Shown here one piece after another: positions 41,612 through 50,096 of a stretch of DNA of 64,000 nucleotides. Source of the DNA: Geobacillus thermoleovorans (lineage in GTDB: Bacteria; Bacillota; Bacilli; Bacillales; Anoxybacillaceae); the NCBI RefSeq assembly GCF_001610955.1, contig NZ_CP014335.1:847001-911000 (forward strand), read 5' to 3'. Position numbers and translations under genes: made by a program. The notes under the pieces were generated by a model that saw only the letters and a program-made list of their open reading frames with translations, ran no database searches and had not been told where the DNA came from. Position 1 is the stretch's first letter. Every line of letters begins with the position of its first letter.

Positions 41612-42511
41612 ATGAAAAGAATGTCAACGAAGCGAATGTGGCGCGAAGCGGGGGCAAGCTACTTGTTTTTGTCTCCTACTTTATTTGTGCTGCTTCTTTT
41701 TATTATCGGCCCGATTTTGTTTGCGATTTTTCTGGCCTTTCACAAAGTGCAATTGTTGGGTACGACTTCGTTTGAGTTCGTCGGGTTGGACAATTTCAAG
41801 CGCATGGCCGATGATACTCGGGCCAAAATCGCGTTATGGAACACGCTGAAATATGTCGTCATTGTCGTTCCATGCCAGACCATTTTAGCGCTTGTATTAG
41901 CGGCGACATTAAATGCAGGGCTCAAGGGACAAAAGTTTTTCCGCATTGTGTACTTTTTGCCGACGTTGACGTCCTCGGCCGTGCTGACGCTCATTTTCAT
42001 GTGGATGTACAACCAAAATGGACTTATCAATCACGTATTGAAAGCGGTTGGTTTGCCGACATATAACTGGATCGGCGATCCCGATGTAGCATTGAATGCC
42101 ATTATGATCATGAACATTTGGGCGACAGCCCCATACTTTATGGTCATTTATTTGGCGGCGTTGCAAGATATTCCTGATTCCTTGTATGAAGCAGCCGAGC
42201 TGGACGGCGCGAACGCTTGGCAAAAGTTTTGGCATATTACTGTTCCCTATTTGCGGCCGGTGACTTCATTTGTCGTGGTCATGGGGCTGATTGGGACATT
42301 CCAGCTGTTTGACCAATCGTATATTTTCTCGGGCGGTTCCGGCGGTCCGAACAACTCGACGTTGACGGTTGTGCTTTTGATTTACCAATATGCATTTAAA
42401 ACATTAGGGACAATGGGATATGCCGCTGCGCTCGCGTTTGCGTTAGCGATTTTGATTTTCATCGTGACATTGTTGCAACGGAAGTTGTCAAAAGAAGAGT
42501 CTCTTTATTAA
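41612..42511 (+). CDS. Sugar ABC transporter permease (MalF type)
   Basis: 299 residues, six spans, with the EAA loop EAAELDGANAWQKFWHITVP that contacts the ATPase. ATG 41612 behind AAGGAGAGGG. Cotranscribed with the next permease gene (14-bp gap). Confidence 0.92.
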   Translation: MKRMSTKRMWREAGASYLFLSPTLFVLLLFIIGPILFAIFLAFHKVQLLGTTSFEFVGLDNFKRMADDTRAKIALWNTLKYVVIVVPCQTILALVLAATLNAGLKGQKFFRIVYFLPTLTSSAVLTLIFMWMYNQNGLINHVLKAVGLPTYNWIGDPDVALNAIMIMNIWATAPYFMVIYLAALQDIPDSLYEAAELDGANAWQKFWHITVPYLRPVTSFVVVMGLIGTFQLFDQSYIFSGGSGGPNNSTLTVVLLIYQYAFKTLGTMGYAAALAFALAILIFIVTLLQRKLSKEESLY

Positions 42512-42525
42512 GGGGATGAGCATGG

Positions 42526-43353
42526 ATGAAAAAGAAAATGGGCATTGGAAAGCTGTTGCTGTATGCGGTCTTGATCACATATGCCGTGATTACGATGATT
42601 CCGTTTTTATGGGCGCTGTCTTCGTCGTTTAAGACGCTTGAAGAAATTGTGAGCGGAACCATGTCCTTTATTCCGAAAAAGTTTACGCTTGATAATTATA
42701 AGCAGATTTTTGTCGAACAGGAGCTATTTCCACGCTGGCTGCTAAACAGCGTTGTGGTTGCGGGAACTGTGACGGTGCTGAATTTATTGTTCAACTCTAT
42801 GGCTGGCTACGCGTTGGCCCGACTGCAATTTCCCGGCAGAAAACCGCTGTTTCTGATCATTTTGGCTGTCTTGATGATTCCAGCCCAAGTGACGATGATT
42901 CCGAACTATTTGATTTTGAAACAGCTCGGTTGGTTGAACTCGTATCAAGGAATGATCGTGCCGACGATGGTGAACGCTACGTTTATTTTCATGATGAGGC
43001 AATTTTTCATTAACTTTCCAAAAGAGTTGGAAGAGGCGGCAGAACTTGATGGACTCGGGCGGCTCGGGATCTTTTTCCGGATTGTTCTTCCGCTCGCTCG
43101 TCCGGCGTTGGCGGCTCAAGCCATTTTCGTCTTCATGGGTTCGTGGAACGATTTCATGCGCCCGCTCATTATTTTGTCCGATCCGCAGCTGTTTACGCTG
43201 CCGCTTGGGCTTAACAGCTTCAAAGGGCAATATATTAGCTACTGGAACTACATTATGGCTGCATCAATGGTATTTACCATGCCTGTATTGGTTATTTACG
43301 CCTTTTTCAATCGCTATTTTATTAAAGGGATTTCATTCACAGGTGGAAAATAA
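42526..43353 (+). CDS. Sugar ABC transporter permease (MalG type)
   Basis: 275 residues, six spans, EAA loop EAAELDGLGRLGIFFRIVLP. No ATPase gene is present in the cluster; as in Bacillus, a shared MsmX-type ATPase encoded elsewhere probably energises the importer. Confidence 0.92.
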   Translation: MKKKMGIGKLLLYAVLITYAVITMIPFLWALSSSFKTLEEIVSGTMSFIPKKFTLDNYKQIFVEQELFPRWLLNSVVVAGTVTVLNLLFNSMAGYALARLQFPGRKPLFLIILAVLMIPAQVTMIPNYLILKQLGWLNSYQGMIVPTMVNATFIFMMRQFFINFPKELEEAAELDGLGRLGIFFRIVLPLARPALAAQAIFVFMGSWNDFMRPLIILSDPQLFTLPLGLNSFKGQYISYWNYIMAASMVFTMPVLVIYAFFNRYFIKGISFTGGK

Positions 43354-43390
43354 CAGATATTTTGCATACTGGTTTACCGATCATTGCGAA

Positions 43391-43443
43391 AAGGGGCTGT
43401 TTGCCGAAAGGAAGGTTGTCCTCCTTTGGCGGCAGCCCTTTTT
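43391..43443 (+). terminator. Terminator of the sugar importer operon
   Basis: AAGGGGCTG ... CAGCCCTT outer arms with an inner GCCGAAAGGA / TCCTTTGGC stem, followed by TTT. Confidence 0.8.
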
Positions 43444-43469
43444 CATTCGGCATATCCATAAAAAAAACG

Positions 43470-43590
43470 TACATCATATAGGTGGAAATATAGACTCCAT
43501 TAGGATGATGACAGACGGGAGATGTACCGGCTATGGAGACGCGTGAACTACTCCCGCTTCGCTTTGCTTGAAGTGGGAGTCTTCTTTCGG
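43470..43590. mobile_element. Possible right-end remnant of an IS200/IS605-type element
   Basis: An isolated stem ACTCCCGCTTC (43550-43560) / GAAGTGGGAGT (43570-43580) flanked by CGTGAACT and CTTCTTTCGG resembles the subterminal hairpin of IS200/IS605-type (tnpB-bearing) elements in Geobacillus. No transposase or tnpB reading frame is present, and the left end is not found. Assignment by recollection of such ends only. Confidence 0.3.
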
Positions 43591-43651
43591 AACTATGATA
43601 AAACGCACCTGAACGAGGCATGATAAGAAAAAATGTGAAAGGAGGATGGGT

Positions 43652-43807
43652 GTGGCCAACGTCGCATTTCCAGTCGCCCGTCTTCATGACGGGACGCTTC
43701 GCCAGCTTCAGCAACTCGAACAGCGGCTGCGTGAAGAAACAGGAGAAGAAATTGTGCTTGTCGCTTATGAGCGGAAAACGGTTGATGAGGAGGAGACGAA
43801 ACGATGA
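43652..43807 (+). CDS. Tiny hypothetical protein 1 of a three-gene overlap cluster
   Basis: 51 residues from GTG 43652 behind AAAGGAGG: MANVAFPVARLHDGTLRQL, then a glutamate/glutamine-rich helix and EEIVLVAYERKT. Unrecognised. Its stop overlaps the start of the next gene, and codon use and ribosome binding site are good, which supports a real gene. Confidence 0.55.
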   Translation: MANVAFPVARLHDGTLRQLQQLEQRLREETGEEIVLVAYERKTVDEEETKR

Positions 43808-43971
43808 TGAAGCGAAAAGTGAAATTTGACGCAGCGAAAAACAACAATAAAACGCCAACGGAAAGTTTGCCGGATACCGAATTTGCGGCACAATATGCCG
43901 GCGAGGAGGACATGATCCGCGGCGCGAACCGCAATTCGAAAAAAGGGAGACAAGGAGGCGGCGATGGGTAA
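43804..43971 (+). CDS. Tiny hypothetical protein 2, hydrophilic
   Basis: 55 residues from ATG 43804 behind GAGGAGGAG. Sequence is charged and likely disordered: MMKRKVKFDAAKNNNKTPTE, LPDTEFAAQYAGEED, ending KKGRQGGGDG. The short, hydrophilic, DxEFA-containing style recalls small spore proteins such as YfhD, but I cannot assign it. Overlaps both neighbours. Confidence 0.55.
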   Translation: MMKRKVKFDAAKNNNKTPTESLPDTEFAAQYAGEEDMIRGANRNSKKGRQGGGDG

Positions 43972-44116
43972 AGAGCATAAGAAGCGGCCCGCTCGAACGA
44001 ATGAAGAAATGGCGTTTGAATGGGGCGATTTCGCTCGTGATCAGCCGTTTTGGCTGATCGAGGAGCAAAAGCAAGCAAAGGAGAAGGAGACAAAACAAAA
44101 AGAGCCGCCGCGGTGA
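43964..44116 (+). CDS. Tiny hypothetical protein 3, hydrophilic
   Basis: 50 residues from ATG 43964 behind AAGGAGGCGG: MGKEHKKRPARTNEEMAFEW, then GDFARDQPFWLIEEQKQ and a Lys/Glu-rich tail. Unrecognised. Overlaps the stop of the preceding gene by eight bases and is followed by a terminator, so the three form one transcription unit. Confidence 0.55.
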   Translation: MGKEHKKRPARTNEEMAFEWGDFARDQPFWLIEEQKQAKEKETKQKEPPR

Positions 44117-44158
44117 GGCCGCCGTTTTGATGGGATTGGATCGGTGGGCGGAAAAAGA

Positions 44159-44185
44159 AGAGCGCTGGAAACAGCGCTCTTTTTC
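44159..44185. terminator. Bidirectional terminator
   Basis: AGAGCGCT (44159-44166) / AGCGCTCT (44173-44180) with TTTTT on the plus side and CTTCTTTTT on the minus side; serves the tiny-gene cluster and the radical SAM gene. Confidence 0.85.
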
Positions 44186-44195
44186 GCTTGGGCGT

Positions 44196-45968
44196 TCAAT
44201 CCGATGCGGATGACGCAAACAGGGTGGAAAGCGGTGCAGAAAAGACCGTAGTTCCTGTGCCAGACGGGTCGAAATAGGCGACGATGGCCGTTGGCGCAAA
44301 CGAGAGCTGCTTCGCGGCGATATAGCAGCCGACATCGACCGGCACGATTTCAACGACCGTATGTTTAAACAATTCCTTTTCCCCGAGCCCGAGGGCGGCA
44401 AAGTCCTCCCCAAGCGCCTCGGGGCGCTCAAGCAACGCGCGGTAGACGGTCGTGCGCGTCGTTTTCTCCGTTTTTTCTTCCCACCACGGCTTGCGCGGCT
44501 TATGCTTTTGTCCACGCAAGTAGTCGTATTTCATGAGCGATTCGGCGACAGGCAGGGCATCTGGCGCACACGTACGTAAAAACTCATGCAGGCGGCGGAA
44601 TAAATCCTCAAGCTGATGGCCAATGCGCGCCCAGCCGCGCTCATCCCAATACGTGCCAAACTGCTGGAAAAAGTCAAACGGCGATGGGAACACATCGGTC
44701 ACCAAGTACTCGATCGTTTCGTCCATTCGATGGGCGTTCCAATACTTTTCGAGCACGTCTTCCACTTGCTTGATGCGGATGACGTCATCAAACGACAAGA
44801 CGTTGTTGGCGAGCACTTCGTATGGCGCATGGTCCATATACACATAGCCGTACTCCTCGGCGCGCAGGCGCAACCCAGTGCCGCGCAGCAGTTTCAAAAA
44901 GCCAAGCTGCAGTTCTTCCGGGCGAAGGGCGAACACGTCGTTAAACGTCTTTCGGAACGAGTTGTAGTCTTCTTCGGGCAGACCGGCGATCAAATCCAAA
45001 TGCTGGGCGATTTTCCCGCCTTCTTTAATCATCGTCACCGTTCGCGAAAGTTTTGCGAAGTTTTGCTTGCGCATAATGAGACGGTTCACTTCGTCGTTTG
45101 TCGACTGGACGCCGATTTCAAAGCGGAACAGCCCGGGCGGCGCCTCCTTGTTTAAAAACTCGATGACCTCCGGGCGCATAATGTCGGCGGTAATTTCAAA
45201 CTGAAATACCGTTCCCGGTACATGTTCGTCAATTAAAAAGCGAAACATGTCCATTGCATAGCTGCGGCTGATGTTGAACGTCCGGTCGACGAACTTGATC
45301 GTCCGCGCTCCGTGTTTCATTAAATAGCGTAAATCATCCTTGATTTTTTCACGGTCAAAATAGCGGACACCTACTTCAATCGAGGACAGGCAAAATTGGC
45401 AACTGAACGGGCAGCCGCGGCTTGTCTCCACATAGATGATCCGGTTCGGAAGATGTGGGATGTCTTCCGGAAAGCGAAACGGCGACGGCATATCAGCAAG
45501 GCGGAGCTTGTTCCGTTGTGGATTCATGACGATGCGGTCTCCATCGCGAAACGCCAGCCCTGCGACATCTGCCACTTCTTTGCGGCCTTCTAAGGCAAAG
45601 AGCAGCTGTTTAAACGTTTCTTCCCCTTCACCGATGACGATAAAATCCAATTCCGGCACCCGCTCCATCCATTCACGCACATCGTACGACACTTCCGGTC
45701 CGCCGGCGACGATGACAATATTCGGCGCTGCTTTTTTCAACAGCTTGACGACTTTGATCGTTTCTTCAATGTTCCAAATGTAGCAGCTGAAGCCGATGAC
45801 ATCCGGACGGCGTTGGTACAAATCAGTCACAATGTTCAGCACCGGGTCTTTGATCGTATACTCAACAAGCTTGACGTCAAATTCGGGCTGAGCGTATGCT
45901 TTTAAATAGCGGATGGCTAAATTCATATGAATGTATTTGGCGTTCAATGTCGCACAGACGATGTTCAT
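44196..45968 (-). CDS. B12-binding-domain radical SAM protein (DUF4080-like)
   Basis: 590 residues. N-terminal cobalamin-binding-type Rossmann region (VIGFSCYIWNIEETIKVVKLL, VAGGPEVSYD), then a radical SAM barrel with the cluster motif CPFSCQFC and GVQSTNDEV, LIAGLPEED; a C-terminal DUF4080-like part follows. The family is frequent in Firmicutes; its substrate is unknown. The B12 domain lacks a clear DxHxxG, so cobalamin binding is uncertain. ATG 45968 behind AAAGGGG; the frame runs 12 codons further into a repeated leader. Confidence 0.85.
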   Translation of the reverse strand: MNIVCATLNAKYIHMNLAIRYLKAYAQPEFDVKLVEYTIKDPVLNIVTDLYQRRPDVIGFSCYIWNIEETIKVVKLLKKAAPNIVIVAGGPEVSYDVREWMERVPELDFIVIGEGEETFKQLLFALEGRKEVADVAGLAFRDGDRIVMNPQRNKLRLADMPSPFRFPEDIPHLPNRIIYVETSRGCPFSCQFCLSSIEVGVRYFDREKIKDDLRYLMKHGARTIKFVDRTFNISRSYAMDMFRFLIDEHVPGTVFQFEITADIMRPEVIEFLNKEAPPGLFRFEIGVQSTNDEVNRLIMRKQNFAKLSRTVTMIKEGGKIAQHLDLIAGLPEEDYNSFRKTFNDVFALRPEELQLGFLKLLRGTGLRLRAEEYGYVYMDHAPYEVLANNVLSFDDVIRIKQVEDVLEKYWNAHRMDETIEYLVTDVFPSPFDFFQQFGTYWDERGWARIGHQLEDLFRRLHEFLRTCAPDALPVAESLMKYDYLRGQKHKPRKPWWEEKTEKTTRTTVYRALLERPEALGEDFAALGLGEKELFKHTVVEIVPVDVGCYIAAKQLSFAPTAIVAYFDPSGTGTTVFSAPLSTLFASSASD

Positions 45969-45974
45969 CGCAAC

Positions 45975-46022
45975 AAAACCCCTTTGTCTATAATATAGCA
46001 GCAAAACTCCTTTGTCTATAAT
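45975..46022. repeat. Tandem 20-bp repeat in the radical SAM leader
   Basis: AAAACCCCTTTGTCTATAAT (45975-45994) and AAAACTCCTTTGTCTATAAT (46003-46022), period 28 bp, one mismatch. On the minus strand each copy carries ATTATAGACAAAGGRG, i.e. the ribosome binding site is duplicated. Confidence 0.85.
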
Positions 46023-46081
46023 TTATAGATGCAATTGGAAGCTTTCATTTGGCTTTAAGCGAGGGGGGAGAGTTGACTATC

Positions 46082-46156
46082 ATGCAGTTTAGCCAAATGA
46101 AAAAGCAGAAAAACTTGTCGAACATTGTGGAAAAGAATTTTAAAAAATCTTCGTAA
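46082..46156 (+). CDS. Possible 24-residue basic peptide before the PAS kinase
   Basis: ATG 46082 with GAGGGGGGAG eleven bases upstream opens MQFSQMKKQKNLSNIVEKNF plus KKSS. It is 76 bp ahead of the kinase gene on the same strand. Could be a leader or signalling peptide; length alone makes it uncertain. Confidence 0.3.
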   Translation: MQFSQMKKQKNLSNIVEKNFKKSS

Positions 46157-46232
46157 ATCAAGGGAGGAGTAAATTTTTCCACATCGAATATATATTTCGT
46201 TGAATGGTTTGAATAGACAAGGAGAGATGGAT

Positions 46233-48449
46233 ATGGCCCAAAGCCTTTCTCCTCGGGAAGAACAAAATGCATCGCCGGATGTGCGGTCGCTTGAAGAGGA
46301 AAATCGGCGGTTAAAAGAGCGGTTGAACAGTTATTCGATCATTTTTGAGCGGTCGCTCGATGCGATCGTGATTTTAAATAAAAACGGTGAATTTGTCGAT
46401 GTGAACGAAGCGGCGTGCAAGCTGTTTGAGATGGATAAGTTTTCGTTGATCGGCCATTCGTTTTCTTCGTTCCTCGAACTTGTGCCGCCCGATATTTTGC
46501 TGTTTCAGCGCTCGATGTTGCAAAAGTTCGGTTCGTTCAGCGATGAACTGCTCATCAAACTGCCGGACGGCAAAGTGAAGCATGTGGAATTTTCGATGAA
46601 AAAGGATGTGTTCGACGAATTTGACCTTGTCATGATGCGCGACATCTCAGCCCATAAGGCGCTTGAGCGCGAACGCATCATTCATGAGTTTTTGTTTCGC
46701 GACGTATTCAACCGCGCCGTTGACGGCATCGTCATTTTCGATGAATTTGGGCGGTTTATCGATGTCAATCCGGCGTTTTCGATGAGCTTGAACTTGGAAA
46801 AAGGAAAACTGCTCAATTTGTCGTTTCAGCAGTTCGTCGCCCGTGAATGCGCCAATGAGTTCGCTCGGCTGCTCGCGGAAGTGAAAGAAAAGGGAACGGC
46901 CAAAGGCGAGTTGTCGCTTGTCCGCCCGGACGGAACGGTGAAAATGTTTGAGCTGACGGCGACTTCCAACGTCTATAGCGGGTTTTACATGGCCATTATG
47001 CGCGATGTGACAGAAAGAAAAAATATGGAAATCAAGTTGCAAAAAAGCGAAGAACGGTTCCGGGCTATTTTCGAACAAGCGCATGAGGCGATCCTCATTT
47101 GGGACGATTTTGGCTACATATTGAACGCCAATCCGGCGGCGAGCCGGACGTTTGAGCTGCCCTTGAATTTGCTTGTGCGCCGCAATTTGTTTGATTTTGT
47201 CGACTATGGGGACGAAAAGGTGAAACGCATTTTCAGCGAGTTCCGGCGCAAAGGGGAAATCCGTGACGAGCTGACGTTTCATATGCCGAACGGTGAGGAT
47301 AAGCAGCTCGAGTTCACAATGAAAAAAGGAGCGATCGACGGGTACCACTTGACGATTTTCCGCAATGTGAGCGAGCGGCGGAAAATCGAGCGCGAGCTGC
47401 GCGAAAGCGAGCAAAAGTTCCGGAGCATTTTCGATCATGCGATGGATGGTATTTTGCTTTGGGATGCCAAGCATCGGATCATCGACGCCAATCCGGTTGT
47501 CTGCGGCATTTTTTCCGTCGAAAAGGAGGCGCTGCTTGGCCGAATGGTGGTCGAGCTCGTTCCGGAGCGGGCGCGCCGCCAGCTCAACAAGCTGCTTCAA
47601 CAATGCCAACGCACCGGCGAAGCGAGCGGCGAGGTCGAATTTTTCGACGAGGGAAAAGGGAGAATTATTGAGTTTTCACTGAAAAAGGAAGTGATTCCCG
47701 GCGTCGGGATGATGATGCTGCGCGATGTGACCGAGCGCAAGGAGATGGAGCTGCAGCTGCGCAAGTCGGATACGCTCAACGTCGTCGGGGAATTGGCCGC
47801 CGGCATCGCCCATGAAATCCGCAATCCGATGACGGCGCTAAAGGGTTTCATTCAGCTGTTGCAAGGAAGCATTGACGGCGACTATTCGATGTATTTTAAT
47901 GTCATTATGTCGGAATTGAAACGGATTGAGTCGATCATCACCGAGTTTCTGGTCCTGGCGAAGCCCCAGGCGGTGCAGTACAAACAAAATGATATCTGCA
48001 AAATTATGCAAGACACGATCGATTTGATCAGCGCCCAAGCGATGATGCACAACGTGCAAATCATCGCCGACTTCGAGCGCGGGCTGCCGCCGGTGTATTG
48101 CGAGCCGAATCAGTTGAAGCAAGTGTTCATCAATATTTTGAAAAACGCCATCGAAGTGATGCCAAAAGGCGGGGACATTACGGTGCGCATCACCCGCGCC
48201 GGGTGCTATGTGCGCATCTCCATCACCGACCAAGGATGCGGCATTCCAAAAGATAAAATCAAAAAGCTTGGCGAGCCGTTTTATACGACGAAAGAACGCG
48301 GCACCGGCCTCGGCTTGATGGTCAGCTATAAAATCATAGAAGAGCACCAAGGGAAAATTGAAGTGGAAAGCGAAGTCGGCGTCGGCACGACGTTCCATAT
48401 CACGCTGCCGATCGAACGAATGGAAAGGGAGGACGACGATGACGATTGA
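46233..48449 (+). CDS. Cytoplasmic multi-PAS sensor histidine kinase (sporulation-kinase-like)
   Basis: 738 residues without membrane spans. Four consecutive PAS domains start near residues 35, 152, 272 and 392, each with a D-G/A-I-V/L-I-W/F core (LDAIVILNKNGEF, VDGIVIFDEFGRF, HEAILIWDDFGYI, MDGILLWDAKHRI). The HisKA motif GIAHEIRNPMTALKGFIQLL places the phospho-histidine at 527, a form shared with KinA/KinE-type kinases feeding Spo0F. ATPase boxes NAIEVM, DQGCGIP and GTGLGL follow. ATG 46233 behind AAGGAGAG. No response regulator is adjacent. The last codons overlap the ogt gene. Confidence 0.88.
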   Translation: MAQSLSPREEQNASPDVRSLEEENRRLKERLNSYSIIFERSLDAIVILNKNGEFVDVNEAACKLFEMDKFSLIGHSFSSFLELVPPDILLFQRSMLQKFGSFSDELLIKLPDGKVKHVEFSMKKDVFDEFDLVMMRDISAHKALERERIIHEFLFRDVFNRAVDGIVIFDEFGRFIDVNPAFSMSLNLEKGKLLNLSFQQFVARECANEFARLLAEVKEKGTAKGELSLVRPDGTVKMFELTATSNVYSGFYMAIMRDVTERKNMEIKLQKSEERFRAIFEQAHEAILIWDDFGYILNANPAASRTFELPLNLLVRRNLFDFVDYGDEKVKRIFSEFRRKGEIRDELTFHMPNGEDKQLEFTMKKGAIDGYHLTIFRNVSERRKIERELRESEQKFRSIFDHAMDGILLWDAKHRIIDANPVVCGIFSVEKEALLGRMVVELVPERARRQLNKLLQQCQRTGEASGEVEFFDEGKGRIIEFSLKKEVIPGVGMMMLRDVTERKEMELQLRKSDTLNVVGELAAGIAHEIRNPMTALKGFIQLLQGSIDGDYSMYFNVIMSELKRIESIITEFLVLAKPQAVQYKQNDICKIMQDTIDLISAQAMMHNVQIIADFERGLPPVYCEPNQLKQVFINILKNAIEVMPKGGDITVRITRAGCYVRISITDQGCGIPKDKIKKLGEPFYTTKERGTGLGLMVSYKIIEEHQGKIEVESEVGVGTTFHITLPIERMEREDDDDD

Positions 48450-48933
48450 ATATGCAGTATACCGCTCAGAGCTGCTCGGCGACATTTACATCGCCTCCGA
48501 CGGCGACGCGATTGTCAAAGTCGAGCTGTTTCCAGAAGAATGGCGCGCGTTCGCCGGCGAACATCCGGCTGTCAAAAGCTGGTCGCCGCTTCTTGAACGC
48601 GCGCTTAGGCAGCTGGATGAGTATTTCCACGGTCGACGCCAAGCATTTGACTTGCCGCTGAAGTGGAAGGGAACTGCCTTCCAAGAAGAGGTGTGGGCGG
48701 CGCTTTGCCGCATTCCGTACGGTGAGACGGCGACATACGCTGACATCGCCGCGCAAATCGGCCGCCCGAAAGCGGTGCGCGCCGTCGGTCAGGCAAACCG
48801 GGCGAATGAACTGTCGATTCTCGTTCCGTGCCACCGCGTTGTCGGCAAAAACGGCGCTCTCATTGGCTATGCTGGAAGCCGCACCGATGTGAAGGCGAAG
48901 CTGTTGGAGCTTGAGCGCCGCTTACGTAGATGA
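48439..48933 (+). CDS. ogt: Methylated-DNA-protein cysteine methyltransferase
   Basis: 164 residues with the active-site PCHRV and the upstream helix-turn-helix region (YGETATYADIAAQIGRPKAVRAVG-type). It removes methyl or alkyl groups from O6 of guanine to its own cysteine. ATG 48439 lies inside the end of the kinase gene with GGGAGG upstream, so the two are co-translated. Confidence 0.92.
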   Translation: MTIEYAVYRSELLGDIYIASDGDAIVKVELFPEEWRAFAGEHPAVKSWSPLLERALRQLDEYFHGRRQAFDLPLKWKGTAFQEEVWAALCRIPYGETATYADIAAQIGRPKAVRAVGQANRANELSILVPCHRVVGKNGALIGYAGSRTDVKAKLLELERRLRR

Positions 48934-49039
48934 CGCTCTTGCGTTCGTGGAACAGGCAAAGGGTTTGGAAGGCGTTGTATGCGGATGCTGCAATGAAGCA
49001 GGCGGAAAAAGAGGCTGACGGCTTGCCTAGAAAAACGCG

Positions 49040-49073
49040 TCTGCCCCCGAGGATTGCCATCCACGGGGGCAGA
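49040..49073 (-). terminator. Terminator of the mtnKA-ABC operon
   Basis: TCTGCCCCCG (49040-49049) / CGGGGGCAGA (49064-49073); the minus-strand side ends CGCGTTTTT. Confidence 0.8.
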
Positions 49074-49082
49074 GATCGGGCG

Positions 49083-50096
49083 TTATTTTTTTTGCCAATG
49101 CGACAAGGCGAGGGCGCCGACTAAAATGGCGCCTTTTATAATGTCTTGGGCGTAATACGGAACGTTTGCCATCGTCAAGCCGTTCAGCAACACGCCCATT
49201 AAAATCGAGCCGAACAATGTGCCGATGACGTTCGGCTTGCCGGCGCCAAAGACGGAAAAGCCGATGTAGGCGGCGGCGACGCTGTCCATTAAAAGCGAGG
49301 CGCCGGCCGACACTTGCCCGGTGCCGATGCGCGAGGCAAGGACGATGCCGCCTAAGGCCGCAAAAAACCCGCTGATGACGTATGCATATGTCCGATAGCG
49401 GTTGACCGGGATGCCTGAGAGCCTTGCCGCCTCGCGGTTTTCTCCGGTCAAATAAAAGAGGCGGCCGGGTTTCGTGTACGTTAAAAACAGATGAGCGGCA
49501 ATGACGACAAACAGCATAAGCAAGACCGAAAACGGCACGCCGAACAGCTCTCCCTGGCCGATAAATAAAAAGGAAGGAATGAATTTGCCCGGCGCCGTGC
49601 CGCCATCGGGCAGCGGCATGTCGTTGTAGATCGAAAACCCTTTCGTATAGGTGAGCTGCACGCCGTTAATGGCGTACATCGTCGCCAACGTCGCGAGCAA
49701 ATCGGGCAATTTGAATTTGACGATCAACAACGAGTTCAAGAGCCCGACAGCAATGCCGAGCAACAGCGGCACGAGCAGGGTGATGAAAATTTCTTGGCGG
49801 TACAGGACGAGCGCCGCTGCGCTCGCGATCGTCGCTAGGCTCACCGTCGAGCCGACGGACAAATCGAAGCCATCGACGATGAGCGAAAACGTAATGCCGA
49901 TTGCCACGAGCGTCACGATCGAAATGGACCGCAAAATGTCACTGAAGTTTTCATACGTAAAAAATCGGTCTTGCGTGATGCCGAAGTAGGCGATAACGGC
50001 AAGAATGGCCAGCAAGGTGCCGTGTTTATACAACAATTCAAGAATGGACGGCGCCGTTTTTTTCGACGGCGTTGTGGAAACGGCTGGCTGGCTCAT
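49083..50096 (-). CDS. ABC transporter permease (RbsC type), probable methylthioribose importer
   Basis: 337 residues, about ten spans, in the ribose/autoinducer-2 permease family (FSLIVDGFDLSVGSTVSL, AAYIGFSVFGAGKPNVIGT). Last gene of an operon that begins with mtnK and mtnA under a SAM riboswitch, so methylthioribose is the likely cargo. ATG 50096 with GGAGGTGA upstream, overlapping the ATPase gene end by 59 bases. Confidence 0.85.
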   Translation of the reverse strand: MSQPAVSTTPSKKTAPSILELLYKHGTLLAILAVIAYFGITQDRFFTYENFSDILRSISIVTLVAIGITFSLIVDGFDLSVGSTVSLATIASAAALVLYRQEIFITLLVPLLLGIAVGLLNSLLIVKFKLPDLLATLATMYAINGVQLTYTKGFSIYNDMPLPDGGTAPGKFIPSFLFIGQGELFGVPFSVLLMLFVVIAAHLFLTYTKPGRLFYLTGENREAARLSGIPVNRYRTYAYVISGFFAALGGIVLASRIGTGQVSAGASLLMDSVAAAYIGFSVFGAGKPNVIGTLFGSILMGVLLNGLTMANVPYYAQDIIKGAILVGALALSHWQKK

